Shown: one piece after another, positions 8,301-13,617 of the stretch
Numbering within the stretch: the stretch's first letter is position 1
How the letters are laid out: the number at the start of each line of letters is the position of its first letter
NCBI GenBank assembly: GCA_026197015.1
Contig: JAPHRB010000143.1
Span: forward strand, 1 to 13,617
DNA: 13,617 nucleotides
Source: Gammaproteobacteria bacterium
Lineage (GTDB): Bacteria > Pseudomonadota > Gammaproteobacteria > SZUA-229
Direction: 5' to 3'
Translations under genes and position numbers: made by a program
The notes under the pieces: generated by a model
The model's input: only the letters and a program-made list of their open reading frames with translations
The model's database searches: none
Told to the model about the DNA's origin: nothing

Positions 8301-8501
8301 ACGAATACAAACTGTTTTTTCAACTTCCTGAGGAGAGGCGCCAGGAAAAACCACACTAATACTGACTTGATCTAATGAAATATTTGGAATGAGTTCTTTG
8401 CGCGTTGCCTGTAATGAGAACAGACCGGCAACAACTATAAGTAACATAGTTAGATTGGCTGCGACCTGATTCTCGGCAAACCAGGCTATCAACTTATTCA
8501 T
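5385..8501 (-). CDS. RND-family efflux permease, inner-membrane subunit
   Basis: A proton-driven resistance-nodulation-division pump of AcrB-like size and layout (1038 aa). TM1 (residues ~10-30) is followed by the FPGASPQEVEKTV porter signature. A six-helix bundle holds FILVLGIVVDDAIVVGEN, with Asp397/Asp398 matching the proton-relay aspartates of AcrB (D407/D408). A second large periplasmic loop and TM7-12 follow. In TM10 the AcrB Lys940 position falls in GVVVNDNLVLVD (Asn935-Asp936), so the relay lacks the lysine, as I recall for one non-AcrB branch of the superfamily. Its ATG overlaps the end of the membrane-fusion gene by 8 bp, implying coupled translation. No TolC-type channel gene is nearby, so an unlinked channel is probably used. 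Substrate cannot be told from sequence. Confidence 0.93.
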   Translation of the reverse strand: MNKLIAWFAENQVAANLTMLLIVVAGLFSLQATRKELIPNISLDQVSISVVFPGASPQEVEKTVCIRIEESIFDIEGIRKLTSRAAEGVCNVTASIEAEYDARERMDEIKSRIDTISTFPEQAERPQIREISIKSSVASVVVSGDVDEFTLKNIAESVRDELTEIKGITQVDLINARNYEVSIELSETSLHEFDLNFDEVAEAVRSSSLDLPAGHLKTPGGDVLLRTQAQAYTGDDYEQLTLRANQDGSSIKLVDVAAIVDGFEDVEFKGEFNGNPGLLITVYRVGEQNILQISDSIKDYIKNKSPQLPEGVSLNIWQDKSSYFKSRMYLLIKNALTGLLLVFLILVLFLRLRLAFWVSLGIPISFMGAFWLLPHVDGSINMISMFGFILVLGIVVDDAIVVGENIHKNHLKGNLGLKGAIEGAQEVSKPVIFAVLTSVVAFMPILFLPGAEGRLWMVIPQVVILTLLFSLAECLFVLPAHLSTIKTHERKESRFSRLQSGFSDWLENVIENNYRPVLLKVLHFRYVTLSVFVGAFIVFVVILYAGWIHLLFFPKVEGDIAIASISFSQGTPVDKTELAVERIESAALQLKKQLKLRTGEDQIENIISTVGLQAMNHSGKKGDHVGEVSISLRASEDRQVESTEILRLWRQAVGKIPAATQLTFQSNLRDSGPEISIDLTGRDESELSSAAKALKKKLQQYSGVYDIQDSYEAGKKEIRLHLKPEAEFLGINAKLLARQVRQAFYGEEVQRIQRGRDDVRVFVRYPKGQRQSVYFLETMFIHLNNGVDVPLSEVADIEYTSSPSEILRIDRKRVISVSARVDQSLAVPAQINESINKDFLSSLEKQFVGVKWSKSGSQKDQQEMVSAMIRGFILALIGIYALMAIPFKSYSQPLMVMSAIPFGLIGALLGHMLLGLDISLLSLSGMIAVAGVVVNDNLVLVDYINRKREAGVELTRAIRDAGAARFRPIVLTSLTTFAGLTPLMMERSVQAQFLIPMAVSLAFGVMFATVVSLLLVPASYYILEDIKRHFGFKSRSAV

Positions 8502-9741
8502 GTGAACTTATATCTTCTGATTGGTTTACTGAAGAAATTAACTGTGGTGACAATTTCATGCCCGGCAACGGGTAATCAATTGCATTTATTATAATTTTGT
8601 CACCTTGCTGTATTCCAGACTTTATATACACATACTTTCTATCTTTACTAAGAATTTCTACTTGTCTCTTTTGCAACTGGTTTAACTCATCCAGTAACCA
8701 TATTTGACCGCCATAACGCAATGCCTTACGTGGCAATTTAATAATTTCTTTATCCAGTCCTGTCAGTTCAGCTTTAACAAACATTCCCGGTGTTAACGGC
8801 GGACGATCTGCAAATAAATCATCTTCCTCGTATGGGGACTCAACTTCGGCCACTAGATAAAGCAGACGGTTACGTGCATCCAGCTCACCTTCGGTATGAC
8901 TTAAGCTGGCTTTCCACTGATATTTTTTCGATGCGGATTCAGAAATTAAATTTATTTTCATGTCATTGACAAGATGTTCGTTATTACGCAATTTAATACC
9001 TAATAGTTTCGTCTTTTGTAAACTAAGAGGCAGACGCACAATGACTGATTCAGTTGAATAAATATCAGCCAGTAATGTGCCAGAACTGACGAACTGATCA
9101 ATATCGACCTGTTTATTAACAACACGCCCATCAAAAGGCGCTGTTACATTGGTTCGCAACATTTGTAATCTGGCAATTTCAAGGTCCGCCTGTGCAGCCT
9201 GCAAGTTTGCTTTTGCCTCTGCTAACTGAGGTTCACGAAGTGCATAAGATGTAGATTTAGATGGATCACGCCCAATTTGTTGTAAATCATATCTGGCCTG
9301 CCCGGCTTCTGTTTCTACTCGTACCAACTGTTGCTGAGCAGCAGCCACTATGGCTTTAGCCCTGCTCATAGCCAAACGATAATCTGTATCATCAATACTT
9401 AATAACAAATCACCTTTTTTAAAAAAGCCACCATTAATTTTTAACTTTGCCATATGCGTGATACGACCATTAACCTGAGCCACCAGTTTAATATATGTTT
9501 TTGCCGTAACACTACCCTGAGAAAAAACCGGTACCGCAACAGATTTTATGTTTGCTACAACATACTCTGCCAGGGGGTACTCTTCTTTGCTTATTTTTTT
9601 TTCAGCTACAGGTTTAAAAACATAAAGCGCGAATGATATGCCAATAGCAACAATAAAAATAACAAGCACAATCGGCCATTGCGTTTTTGGATTATCACAT
9701 CTATCTATTGCACGTTCCTGTGCTTGTTTATTATCATTCAT
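8494..9741 (-). CDS. RND efflux periplasmic adaptor (membrane fusion protein)
   Basis: Adaptor subunit of a tripartite efflux pump (415 aa, HlyD/AcrA superfamily), bridging the inner-membrane permease and an outer-membrane channel. A transmembrane anchor lies at residues ~23-43 (VLVIFIVAIGISFALYV), with no lipobox. Next come the first lipoyl half (VNGRITHMAKLKINGG), an alpha-helical hairpin at residues ~125-195 (RAKAIVAAAQQQL... and AEAKANLQAAQADLE), the second lipoyl half (TNVTAPFDGRVV), a beta-barrel domain, and a C-terminal membrane-proximal domain. It is 38 bp downstream of rmuC and overlaps the RND gene by 8 bp, so adaptor and permease are one unit. The ribosome binding site is weak (AAGCG). 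The substrate is unknown. Confidence 0.92.
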   Translation of the reverse strand: MNDNKQAQERAIDRCDNPKTQWPIVLVIFIVAIGISFALYVFKPVAEKKISKEEYPLAEYVVANIKSVAVPVFSQGSVTAKTYIKLVAQVNGRITHMAKLKINGGFFKKGDLLLSIDDTDYRLAMSRAKAIVAAAQQQLVRVETEAGQARYDLQQIGRDPSKSTSYALREPQLAEAKANLQAAQADLEIARLQMLRTNVTAPFDGRVVNKQVDIDQFVSSGTLLADIYSTESVIVRLPLSLQKTKLLGIKLRNNEHLVNDMKINLISESASKKYQWKASLSHTEGELDARNRLLYLVAEVESPYEEDDLFADRPPLTPGMFVKAELTGLDKEIIKLPRKALRYGGQIWLLDELNQLQKRQVEILSKDRKYVYIKSGIQQGDKIIINAIDYPLPGMKLSPQLISSVNQSEDISSHE

Positions 9742-9779
9742 TATTTATCGCTTATTGCTTTCGATATTATAGATAACAT

Positions 9780-11132
9780 CTACAAGTCGGTTTCTATTTT
9801 ATTTGATATTAAATCGTCTTCGTCTTCGTCTTCTTCCAATAATTCTACTTTTTCAATTTTTTCAAATCTTGAACTAATTTTTCTTGCCGATGTATTTACT
9901 TCATCTACATCTTTACTTGCTTGTTCTATGTGTTTCGATAAATTATCCATTCTATTTTGAAATCGAGAAAAGTCTTTAGATAAAACCTGAAGATGTTCCT
10001 GTATCAAATGCACCTGTTTACGTGTTGCACTGTCTTTTAAAACAGCTCGGGCCGTTGTTAACACCGCCATTAGCGTAGTAGGCGATACCAGCCACACCCT
10101 GGCACGCTGAGCCTCTTCCACCAAATCATAATGATGCGCATGTATCTCTGCAAAAACAGCTTCAGCAGGTATAAACATAACAGCCCCATCAGAAGTTTCA
10201 CCATTTATAATGTATTTTTTTGCTATATCATTAATATGCTTTTTAATATCTTTCTTGAATTGTTTTTCTGCAAGCTGCCTGTCGATTTCAGAAGACTCTA
10301 TATCCGCTATCTTTCTAAAGGATTCTAGTGGAAATTTAGAATCTATACCAATACTGCCACTTGGGTTAGGTAAAAATAACATGCAGTCTACTCGGGCACT
10401 ATTACTCAGAGTATGCTGAAAAGAAAAACTGTTTTCCGGCATTACATTTCGAACCAGCGAGTTTAACTGCACCTCACCAAATGCCCCTCTTGATCTTTTG
10501 TCCGCTAAAACCTCCTGTAGACTAACAACATTGCCTGATAGTTCCGTTATTTTTTTCTGTGCCTCATCTATTAATGCCAGTCGTTTTACAACATCAGCAA
10601 AGGTTGCTGTGGTTTTTTCAAAGCCTTCATTCAGACGTTTATCAACCTGTCCTGATATTTCTTTTAAACGATCATCAGTTGATCGCGTCAAAGAATCTAC
10701 TTTTTTACCCAATTCATTACCATTTTGTAGCAATGCATCAGTTACCTGCTTTCTAACTTCACTCATACCCTGAGTTAAATTATCCTGTTGTATTTTTAAA
10801 GCTTCTAACTGCCTTTTATCAAAAGACTCTCGATGTTTATTTAAACCCAGCTGTAAAACCTCGATGTTATAATTAAATTTTTTAGATATATCGTGGTTTA
10901 ATTCACCTATTCGTCTTTCCTGTTTACTCTGCATTTCACTCGAACGCTCTAATATTTTATTTTGCATTTCTGTAATTTGCATATACTGCTCTTTTTGTGC
11001 AGCCATTGTTTTTTCTATAATTAACGCCTGCAATTGTGTTTTAGCCTTGCTTAACTGACTTGCTAACCACCATAGCAGTATCGCCAAAATCAAAACAAAA
11101 CCCATTGCTGAAAATATTAAATTTGATTGCAT
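9780..11132 (-). CDS. rmuC: DNA recombination protein RmuC
   Basis: Member of the RmuC family, which in E. coli limits inversion between short inverted repeats; a nuclease-like fold has been proposed. Counting from ATG 11132 (MQSNLIF), residues ~4-25 are a membrane anchor (IFSAMGFVLILAILLWWLA). A long coiled coil (residues ~27-185, rich in K/E/Q) follows, then the conserved RmuC domain: RSRGAFGEVQL, VDCMLFLP, IDSKFPLESF, GAVMFIPAEAVFAEI and VWLVSPTTLMAVLTTAR. The C-terminus ends in an acidic run (LLEEDEDEDDL). A GTG 36 bp upstream at 11168 is in frame, but neither start has a strong ribosome binding site. The ATG is preferred because it puts the anchor near the N-terminus. It is followed after 38 bp by the efflux adaptor on the same strand, probably one operon. 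Confidence 0.93.
   Translation of the reverse strand: MQSNLIFSAMGFVLILAILLWWLASQLSKAKTQLQALIIEKTMAAQKEQYMQITEMQNKILERSSEMQSKQERRIGELNHDISKKFNYNIEVLQLGLNKHRESFDKRQLEALKIQQDNLTQGMSEVRKQVTDALLQNGNELGKKVDSLTRSTDDRLKEISGQVDKRLNEGFEKTTATFADVVKRLALIDEAQKKITELSGNVVSLQEVLADKRSRGAFGEVQLNSLVRNVMPENSFSFQHTLSNSARVDCMLFLPNPSGSIGIDSKFPLESFRKIADIESSEIDRQLAEKQFKKDIKKHINDIAKKYIINGETSDGAVMFIPAEAVFAEIHAHHYDLVEEAQRARVWLVSPTTLMAVLTTARAVLKDSATRKQVHLIQEHLQVLSKDFSRFQNRMDNLSKHIEQASKDVDEVNTSARKISSRFEKIEKVELLEEDEDEDDLISNKIETDL
9814..9837. repeat. Short hexamer repeat coding the RmuC acidic tail
   Basis: Three exact TCGTCT units (9814-9831) followed by a diverged TCTTCC encode the EEDEDEDD run at the end of RmuC. Loss or gain of units would stay in frame, so this is a length-variable acidic tail rather than a switch. 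Confidence 0.6.
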
Positions 11133-11219
11133 ATAATACTTATCTCTGTAGCTAACAACCCAAAACACACTTTAATCATATTTCTGTATTTAACAATATA
11201 AAACCAGTTCATAATTAGT

Positions 11220-11318
11220 TTAATAATCAAAAACCTGTTTGATTAGCCCCTCAGCCGCTACCTTAACCAGCACAACAGGTCTTTTTAGAAGCCGCCTGGC
11301 TGGCCTGCATATCATCAT
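11220..11318 (-). other. GC-richer block with inverted repeat in the rmuC / kinase gap
   Basis: Within an AT-rich divergent intergenic region, 11245-11310 is clearly richer in G+C. ACCTGTT (11233-11239) pairs with AACAGGT (11274-11280). Each arm is flanked outside by a run that reads as U5 on its own strand (TTTTT on minus, CTTTTT on plus), so it could act as a terminator in either direction, though the 34-nt loop is long. The minus strand also offers a 32-codon ORF (ATG at 11318, TAA ending at 11220) and an alternative 15-codon ORF (11310 to 11263, ending SKKTCCAG). No ribosome binding site precedes either. A small RNA or a gene relic are the options; nothing is recognised. Confidence 0.3.
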
Positions 11319-11355
11319 CTCAAAATACAAATATAAAGACTTTAACTTTTATAAG

Positions 11356-11385
11356 CTCACACTGTATGATTTAAACCTTTATAAT
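11356..11385 (+). promoter_or_regulatory. Possible promoter of the ketohexokinase-like gene
   Basis: TATAAT at 11380-11385 with CTCACA (4 of 6 to TTGACA) 18 bp upstream. The expected transcript start is about 10 bp before the ATG at 11402, which has no ribosome binding site, suggesting a very short leader. Confidence 0.35.
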
Positions 11386-11401
11386 CAGCTAACATACCAC
11401 A

Positions 11402-12268
11402 ATGTCGAATATTCTTCTCACCGGGATTGCCACGCTCGATATCATTAACCAGGTTGATCACTACCCGCCTGAAGACAGTGAAATAAGAGCATTAAATCAA
11501 ATTATTCGTTGTGGTGGTAACGCCTGTAATAGCGCCATTATATTACAACAACTCGGCATCACGCCTTACCTTCTCACTAATAGAGCTGATGACAGCAATG
11601 CCGATCAAATATTCTCTGAACTGGCTCAACATAGTATAAACACCACTTTATGCCCTATACAGAAAAACAGCTCAACTCCCACGTCATATATAACATCCAA
11701 TACAAAAAATGGCTCTCGCAGTATTATTCATTATAGAAATTTAAACGAATTAAACTCGGCTCACTTTAAAAAAATTAATCTATCGACCTATGACTGGTTA
11801 CATTTCGAAGCCCGCAACTGCCAGCAACTCGAAATAATGCTGCAATACGCTAAAACCTTTAATAAACCCATATCTATTGAAGTTGAAAAAAACCGTGAGT
11901 TTATTGAACTCATAACACCGTTCGCCGATGTCTTACTACTCTCCAGACCTTTTGCTCAATCACGTGGTTTTGATAATGCTTTAACGTGTATCAAACATTT
12001 TTCCAGCTTATATAAAGATAAAATCATTACCTGCACCTGGGGCAGTCAGGGTGCATGGCTCTATGCGAATTCAGAAATACAACATCAGTTAGCCTTTGAA
12101 ATTGATAAAAGCGTAGAAACACTAGGCGCAGGTGATACATTCAATGCTGGTTTTATAAGCTCACTCATTAATAATTTAAGCCCACCATCAGCTCTTCAGT
12201 TTGCCTGTCAACTTGCGGCTAATAAATGCCTGCAATCCGGCTTCGATAATATTATAATTCCCGCTTAA
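11402..12268 (+). CDS. PfkB-family sugar kinase, ketohexokinase-like
   Basis: A ribokinase/PfkB-fold kinase of 288 aa that resembles animal ketohexokinase (fructose to fructose-1-phosphate) more than typical bacterial fructokinases. Shared blocks recalled from human KHK are DxYPxEDSEIRxLxQ and GGNAxNS near the N-terminus, TPxSxIxxNxNGxR in the middle, then SxEVEKxRE, LGAGDTFNA, and CQxAxxKCxxxGFDxI at the C-terminus. The catalytic aspartate of GAGD is Asp245, with the anion-hole glycines before it. The enzyme should be cytoplasmic and ATP-dependent. The exact ketose or other sugar substrate is inferred, not shown. The start lacks a ribosome binding site but aligns with the family N-terminus. 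A Rieske protein gene follows after 23 bp, probably in the same operon. Confidence 0.85.
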   Translation: MSNILLTGIATLDIINQVDHYPPEDSEIRALNQIIRCGGNACNSAIILQQLGITPYLLTNRADDSNADQIFSELAQHSINTTLCPIQKNSSTPTSYITSNTKNGSRSIIHYRNLNELNSAHFKKINLSTYDWLHFEARNCQQLEIMLQYAKTFNKPISIEVEKNREFIELITPFADVLLLSRPFAQSRGFDNALTCIKHFSSLYKDKIITCTWGSQGAWLYANSEIQHQLAFEIDKSVETLGAGDTFNAGFISSLINNLSPPSALQFACQLAANKCLQSGFDNIIIPA

Positions 12269-12291
12269 TAATTCACTCACCAGGAAACAAA

Positions 12292-12627
12292 ATGTCAGAA
12301 AAATTATGTCACATTGATGATGTTAATGACCCTGGAGCCAAAGGTTTCAGTTTAAAAAAGGGGCGTAAAGAGCGACTCTTATTCATTATCAAAAAGGATG
12401 GCGCTGTGTACGCCTATGAAAACAAATGCCCTCATGCGGGAATAAACCTTGAGTGGCAGGAAGATGACTTTCTAGATCCGGATAATGATCATATCGTGTG
12501 CTCGGTACACGGCGCATTATTTAAAATTGAAACCGGTGACTGCCTCGGCGGACCCTGTGATGGTAACGGGCTTACTGCAGCCAATGTTGAAGTTGATAAA
12601 GATGGCAACATCTTATTACTAGCATAA
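12292..12627 (+). CDS. Small Rieske [2Fe-2S] protein
   Basis: A stand-alone Rieske domain of 111 aa, like ferredoxin components of dioxygenases and the NirD type. Ligands are Cys46/His48 (CPHAG) and Cys70/His73 (CSVHG). The 21-residue gap between the pairs is longer than the usual 15-17 because of an acidic insert (EDDFLDPDND). After box 2 comes ALFKIETGDCLGGPC, with the typical GxCxxGP turn. There is no signal peptide or membrane anchor, so it should be a cytoplasmic electron carrier. The ribosome binding site AGGAAACAAA is good. It follows the ketohexokinase-like gene by 23 bp. No oxygenase or reductase partner is in the window, so its redox partner is unknown. Confidence 0.88.
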   Translation: MSEKLCHIDDVNDPGAKGFSLKKGRKERLLFIIKKDGAVYAYENKCPHAGINLEWQEDDFLDPDNDHIVCSVHGALFKIETGDCLGGPCDGNGLTAANVEVDKDGNILLLA

Positions 12628-12685
12628 AAAAAGCGTCACTAACAACATAAACAGTAACTCATCAGTTACTACTGACTTTCATAAA

Positions 12686-13177
12686 TTATTTTACAGCACA
12701 GCACTTCTTAAATTTTTTACCACTGCCACAATAACAAACTTCGTTTCTACCTGGCATTTTAAGATTTCGCTGTGTATTTGACTCTACTTGCTCACCATCC
12801 ACATAAAACCAGACACCTTTTTCTCGAATAAATCGACTTCTTTCATGCATCTGACCTTTTTTACCCTCATTACTAAAGCCCGCAATAAACTCAACAAACG
12901 CCTCATTATTTTTGCCTGGACTCGACTTAAGCACCCTAAGCCCGTGCCACTCCAGACTCGCATCCTGCCCAAGCTTTGAAGGGCGCTGGCTACTATGCCA
13001 GGTTTTTAAAATATACTTTTCATTATCCAGCACATATGCCGTATAACGTGAACGCATCAATAATTCGGCATTATCTGCCAGACGTTGTCCATTAATGAAC
13101 ACTAAACAACAGTCTAGTGCATTAATTTTACTACCACAGGGGCAGGTATCATTATTCCTAAGCTGTACTTTACTCAT
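12686..13177 (-). CDS. ychJ: YchJ-family SEC-C motif protein
   Basis: A YchJ-type (UPF0225) protein of 163 aa with a zinc-binding SEC-C motif at each end: CPCGSKINALDCC (Cys12, 14, 23, 24) and CYCGSGKKFKKCC (Cys148, 150, 159, 160). The middle has the NTF2-like signature region, including LMRSRYTAYVLDNEKYILKT, then TWHSSQRP and ERSRFIREKGVWFYVDGE. The family is widespread in proteobacteria; its cellular role is not established, and zinc binding is expected from the motifs. The gene is convergent with the Rieske gene and divergent from tusA. No ribosome binding site is seen, and an FNR-like palindrome lies only 6 bp before the ATG. A TATAAT at 13216-13221 is its likely -10. Confidence 0.9.
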   Translation of the reverse strand: MSKVQLRNNDTCPCGSKINALDCCLVFINGQRLADNAELLMRSRYTAYVLDNEKYILKTWHSSQRPSKLGQDASLEWHGLRVLKSSPGKNNEAFVEFIAGFSNEGKKGQMHERSRFIREKGVWFYVDGEQVESNTQRNLKMPGRNEVCYCGSGKKFKKCCAVK

Positions 13178-13183
13178 AACATA

Positions 13184-13197
13184 TTGATTTTAATCAA
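13184..13197. promoter_or_regulatory. FNR/CRP-type palindrome TTGAT-N4-ATCAA
   Basis: TTGATTTTAATCAA matches the FNR consensus half-sites exactly. It overlaps the untranslated leader of the YchJ-type gene, about 12-25 bp downstream of the start predicted from TATAAT (13216-13221), and is centred about 96 bp upstream of the predicted tusA start. Binding there could block the minus-strand gene. The AT-rich setting makes a chance match possible; a partial second copy (ATCAATTTAATCAA) adjoins. Confidence 0.35.
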
Positions 13198-13251
13198 TTT
13201 AATCAACTTGTCTACATTATAGGCTAATTAAGGATTTTCTGATATTTAATA

Positions 13252-13280
13252 TTGACAATCGTTCTTTCAAATCGTATTGT
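13252..13280 (+). promoter_or_regulatory. tusA promoter, sigma70 type
   Basis: TTGACA (13252-13257) and TATTGT (13275-13280) are 17 bp apart. The inverted repeat CGATCA-N6-TGATCG (13288-13305) lies at the expected transcription start and could be an operator. The tusA ribosome binding site AAGGAGA (13334-13340) lies 6 bp before the ATG. Confidence 0.55.
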
Positions 13281-13346
13281 AAGTGAACGATCACTAACTT
13301 GATCGATACGACATCAATTGAATAACAATATATAAGGAGAAACCCT

Positions 13347-13434
13347 ATGAGTTTCGACGCTGAATTAGACGCTAAAGGCCTTAACTGCCCTCTACCCATT
13401 TTACGTGCAAAGAAAGCCATTTCTGCATTATCTA
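13347..13434 (+). pseudogene. tusA: tusA-type sulfurtransferase, 5' part only
   Basis: The reading frame begins MSFDAELDAKGLNCPLPILR, with the TusA signature CPxPxL and its active-site Cys14, then AKKAISAL. TusA-family proteins (about 75-80 aa) carry persulfide sulfur for tRNA thiolation or, in sulfur oxidisers, for dissimilatory sulfur transfer. After about 28 codons the family sequence ends at the junction with transposase DNA, and the frame runs on through foreign codons to a TGA at 13461-13463. The C-terminal two thirds are missing. The start and ribosome binding site (AAGGAGA) are excellent. Whether the break exists in the organism or arises from assembly cannot be told here. Confidence 0.8.
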
Positions 13435-13617
13435 AAAGTTCTTTTTTCCATTTTCGAACCTGAATTGGATGAACTCCGTATTTTTGTGAGATTTCATTGA
13501 TTGTTTCATTTTCTCTAATGGCTTCTAATGCTACTTTTTTTTTGAAAGTTGCTGATCGAAAAGTCCTTTTTTTCATCTTAAGTTCCTTCTGCTTGCTCAA
13601 TTATTTTAGCAGAAAGT
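13425..13617 (-). mobile_element. IS3-family OrfA fragment joined to tusA
   Basis: On the minus strand an ATG at 13576, with AAGGA seven bases before it, starts MKKRTFRSATFKKKVALEAI, followed by a helix-turn-helix (INEISQKYGVHPIQVRKWKK) typical of the IS3-family OrfA N-terminus (transposase_8 type). Homology stops after about 50 codons (KKELLDNA); beyond that the frame reads antisense tusA. Normal OrfA proteins are about 90-100 aa and are followed by a frameshifted OrfB with the DDE catalytic triad, absent here. No terminal inverted repeat or target duplication is visible at the junction, so this is not a clean insertion end. The rest of the element, if present, would lie beyond the right edge. 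Confidence 0.75.

Noticed and set aside
9814..9837. Phase-variable repeat in rmuC
   Set aside because: Only three hexamer units, and changes would be in frame, so it cannot switch the gene off.
11239..11448. Plus-strand 69-codon frame overlapping the kinase start
   Set aside because: It covers the predicted promoter, has no ribosome binding site and reads out of frame into the kinase gene.
12653..12670. Terminator AGTAAC-N6-GTTACT between the Rieske gene and ychJ
   Set aside because: The stem is six AT-rich pairs with no T-run after it, too weak to call, though its place between convergent genes is suitable.
13217..13600. Single 127-aa minus-strand protein
   Set aside because: It is a chimera: transposase OrfA codons for the first part, antisense tusA and promoter DNA for the rest.

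Overview
The window looks like a chromosomal segment of an AT-rich gammaproteobacterium. The gene set supports this: an Slt70-type lytic transglycosylase, RmuC, a YchJ-type SEC-C protein, a TusA start, a PilZ protein and a tripartite-type RND efflux pair. The gene content does not fix the genus. No rRNA, tRNA, CRISPR array or prophage module is visible. Both edges are incomplete: the left edge cuts a Sel1-repeat gene, and the right edge ends in a fragment of an IS3-type transposase joined to a broken tusA.

Layout from left to right. (1) Plus strand, 1-3721: the tail of a Sel1-repeat protein, then slt (periplasmic murein lytic transglycosylase). Next comes a 287-bp AT-rich gap holding a diverged direct repeat with a 127-bp period, followed by three small unrecognised genes: a 62-aa beta-rich protein, a 95-aa very basic protein with RR/DRR motifs, and a 91-aa single-pass membrane protein. 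The 95-aa gene has a leader in which a 10-bp inverted repeat covers the only Shine-Dalgarno-like stretch. (2) Minus strand, 5207 down to 3731: a PilZ-domain gene with a GTG start, a 33-codon membrane microprotein whose ATG overlaps the pilZ stop (TAATG), and a phosphoribulokinase-like gene. The last keeps the P-loop and catalytic acids but has replaced most ribulose-5-phosphate-contacting residues and carries an insertion of about 23 residues. (3) Minus strand, 11132 down to 5385: rmuC, a membrane-fusion protein and an RND permease in a probable operon. The last two overlap by 8 bp. No outer-membrane channel gene is present. (4) Plus strand, 11402-12627: a PfkB-family kinase strikingly like animal ketohexokinase, followed closely by a small Rieske [2Fe-2S] protein. 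(5) Minus strand, 13177-12686: a YchJ-type protein with a SEC-C motif at each end. (6) Plus strand from 13347: tusA with a good sigma70-type promoter, broken after about 28 codons.

How the genes may work together. The efflux pair is a functional unit, and the pilZ/microprotein/kinase-like trio looks translationally or transcriptionally linked. That trio is the best candidate for an undescribed association: a possible c-di-GMP receptor, a CxxC membrane peptide and a kinase fold with a remodelled substrate site. An exact FNR-consensus palindrome lies between the YchJ-type gene and tusA. Apart from the motif matches, these links are inferences from spacing and gene order.
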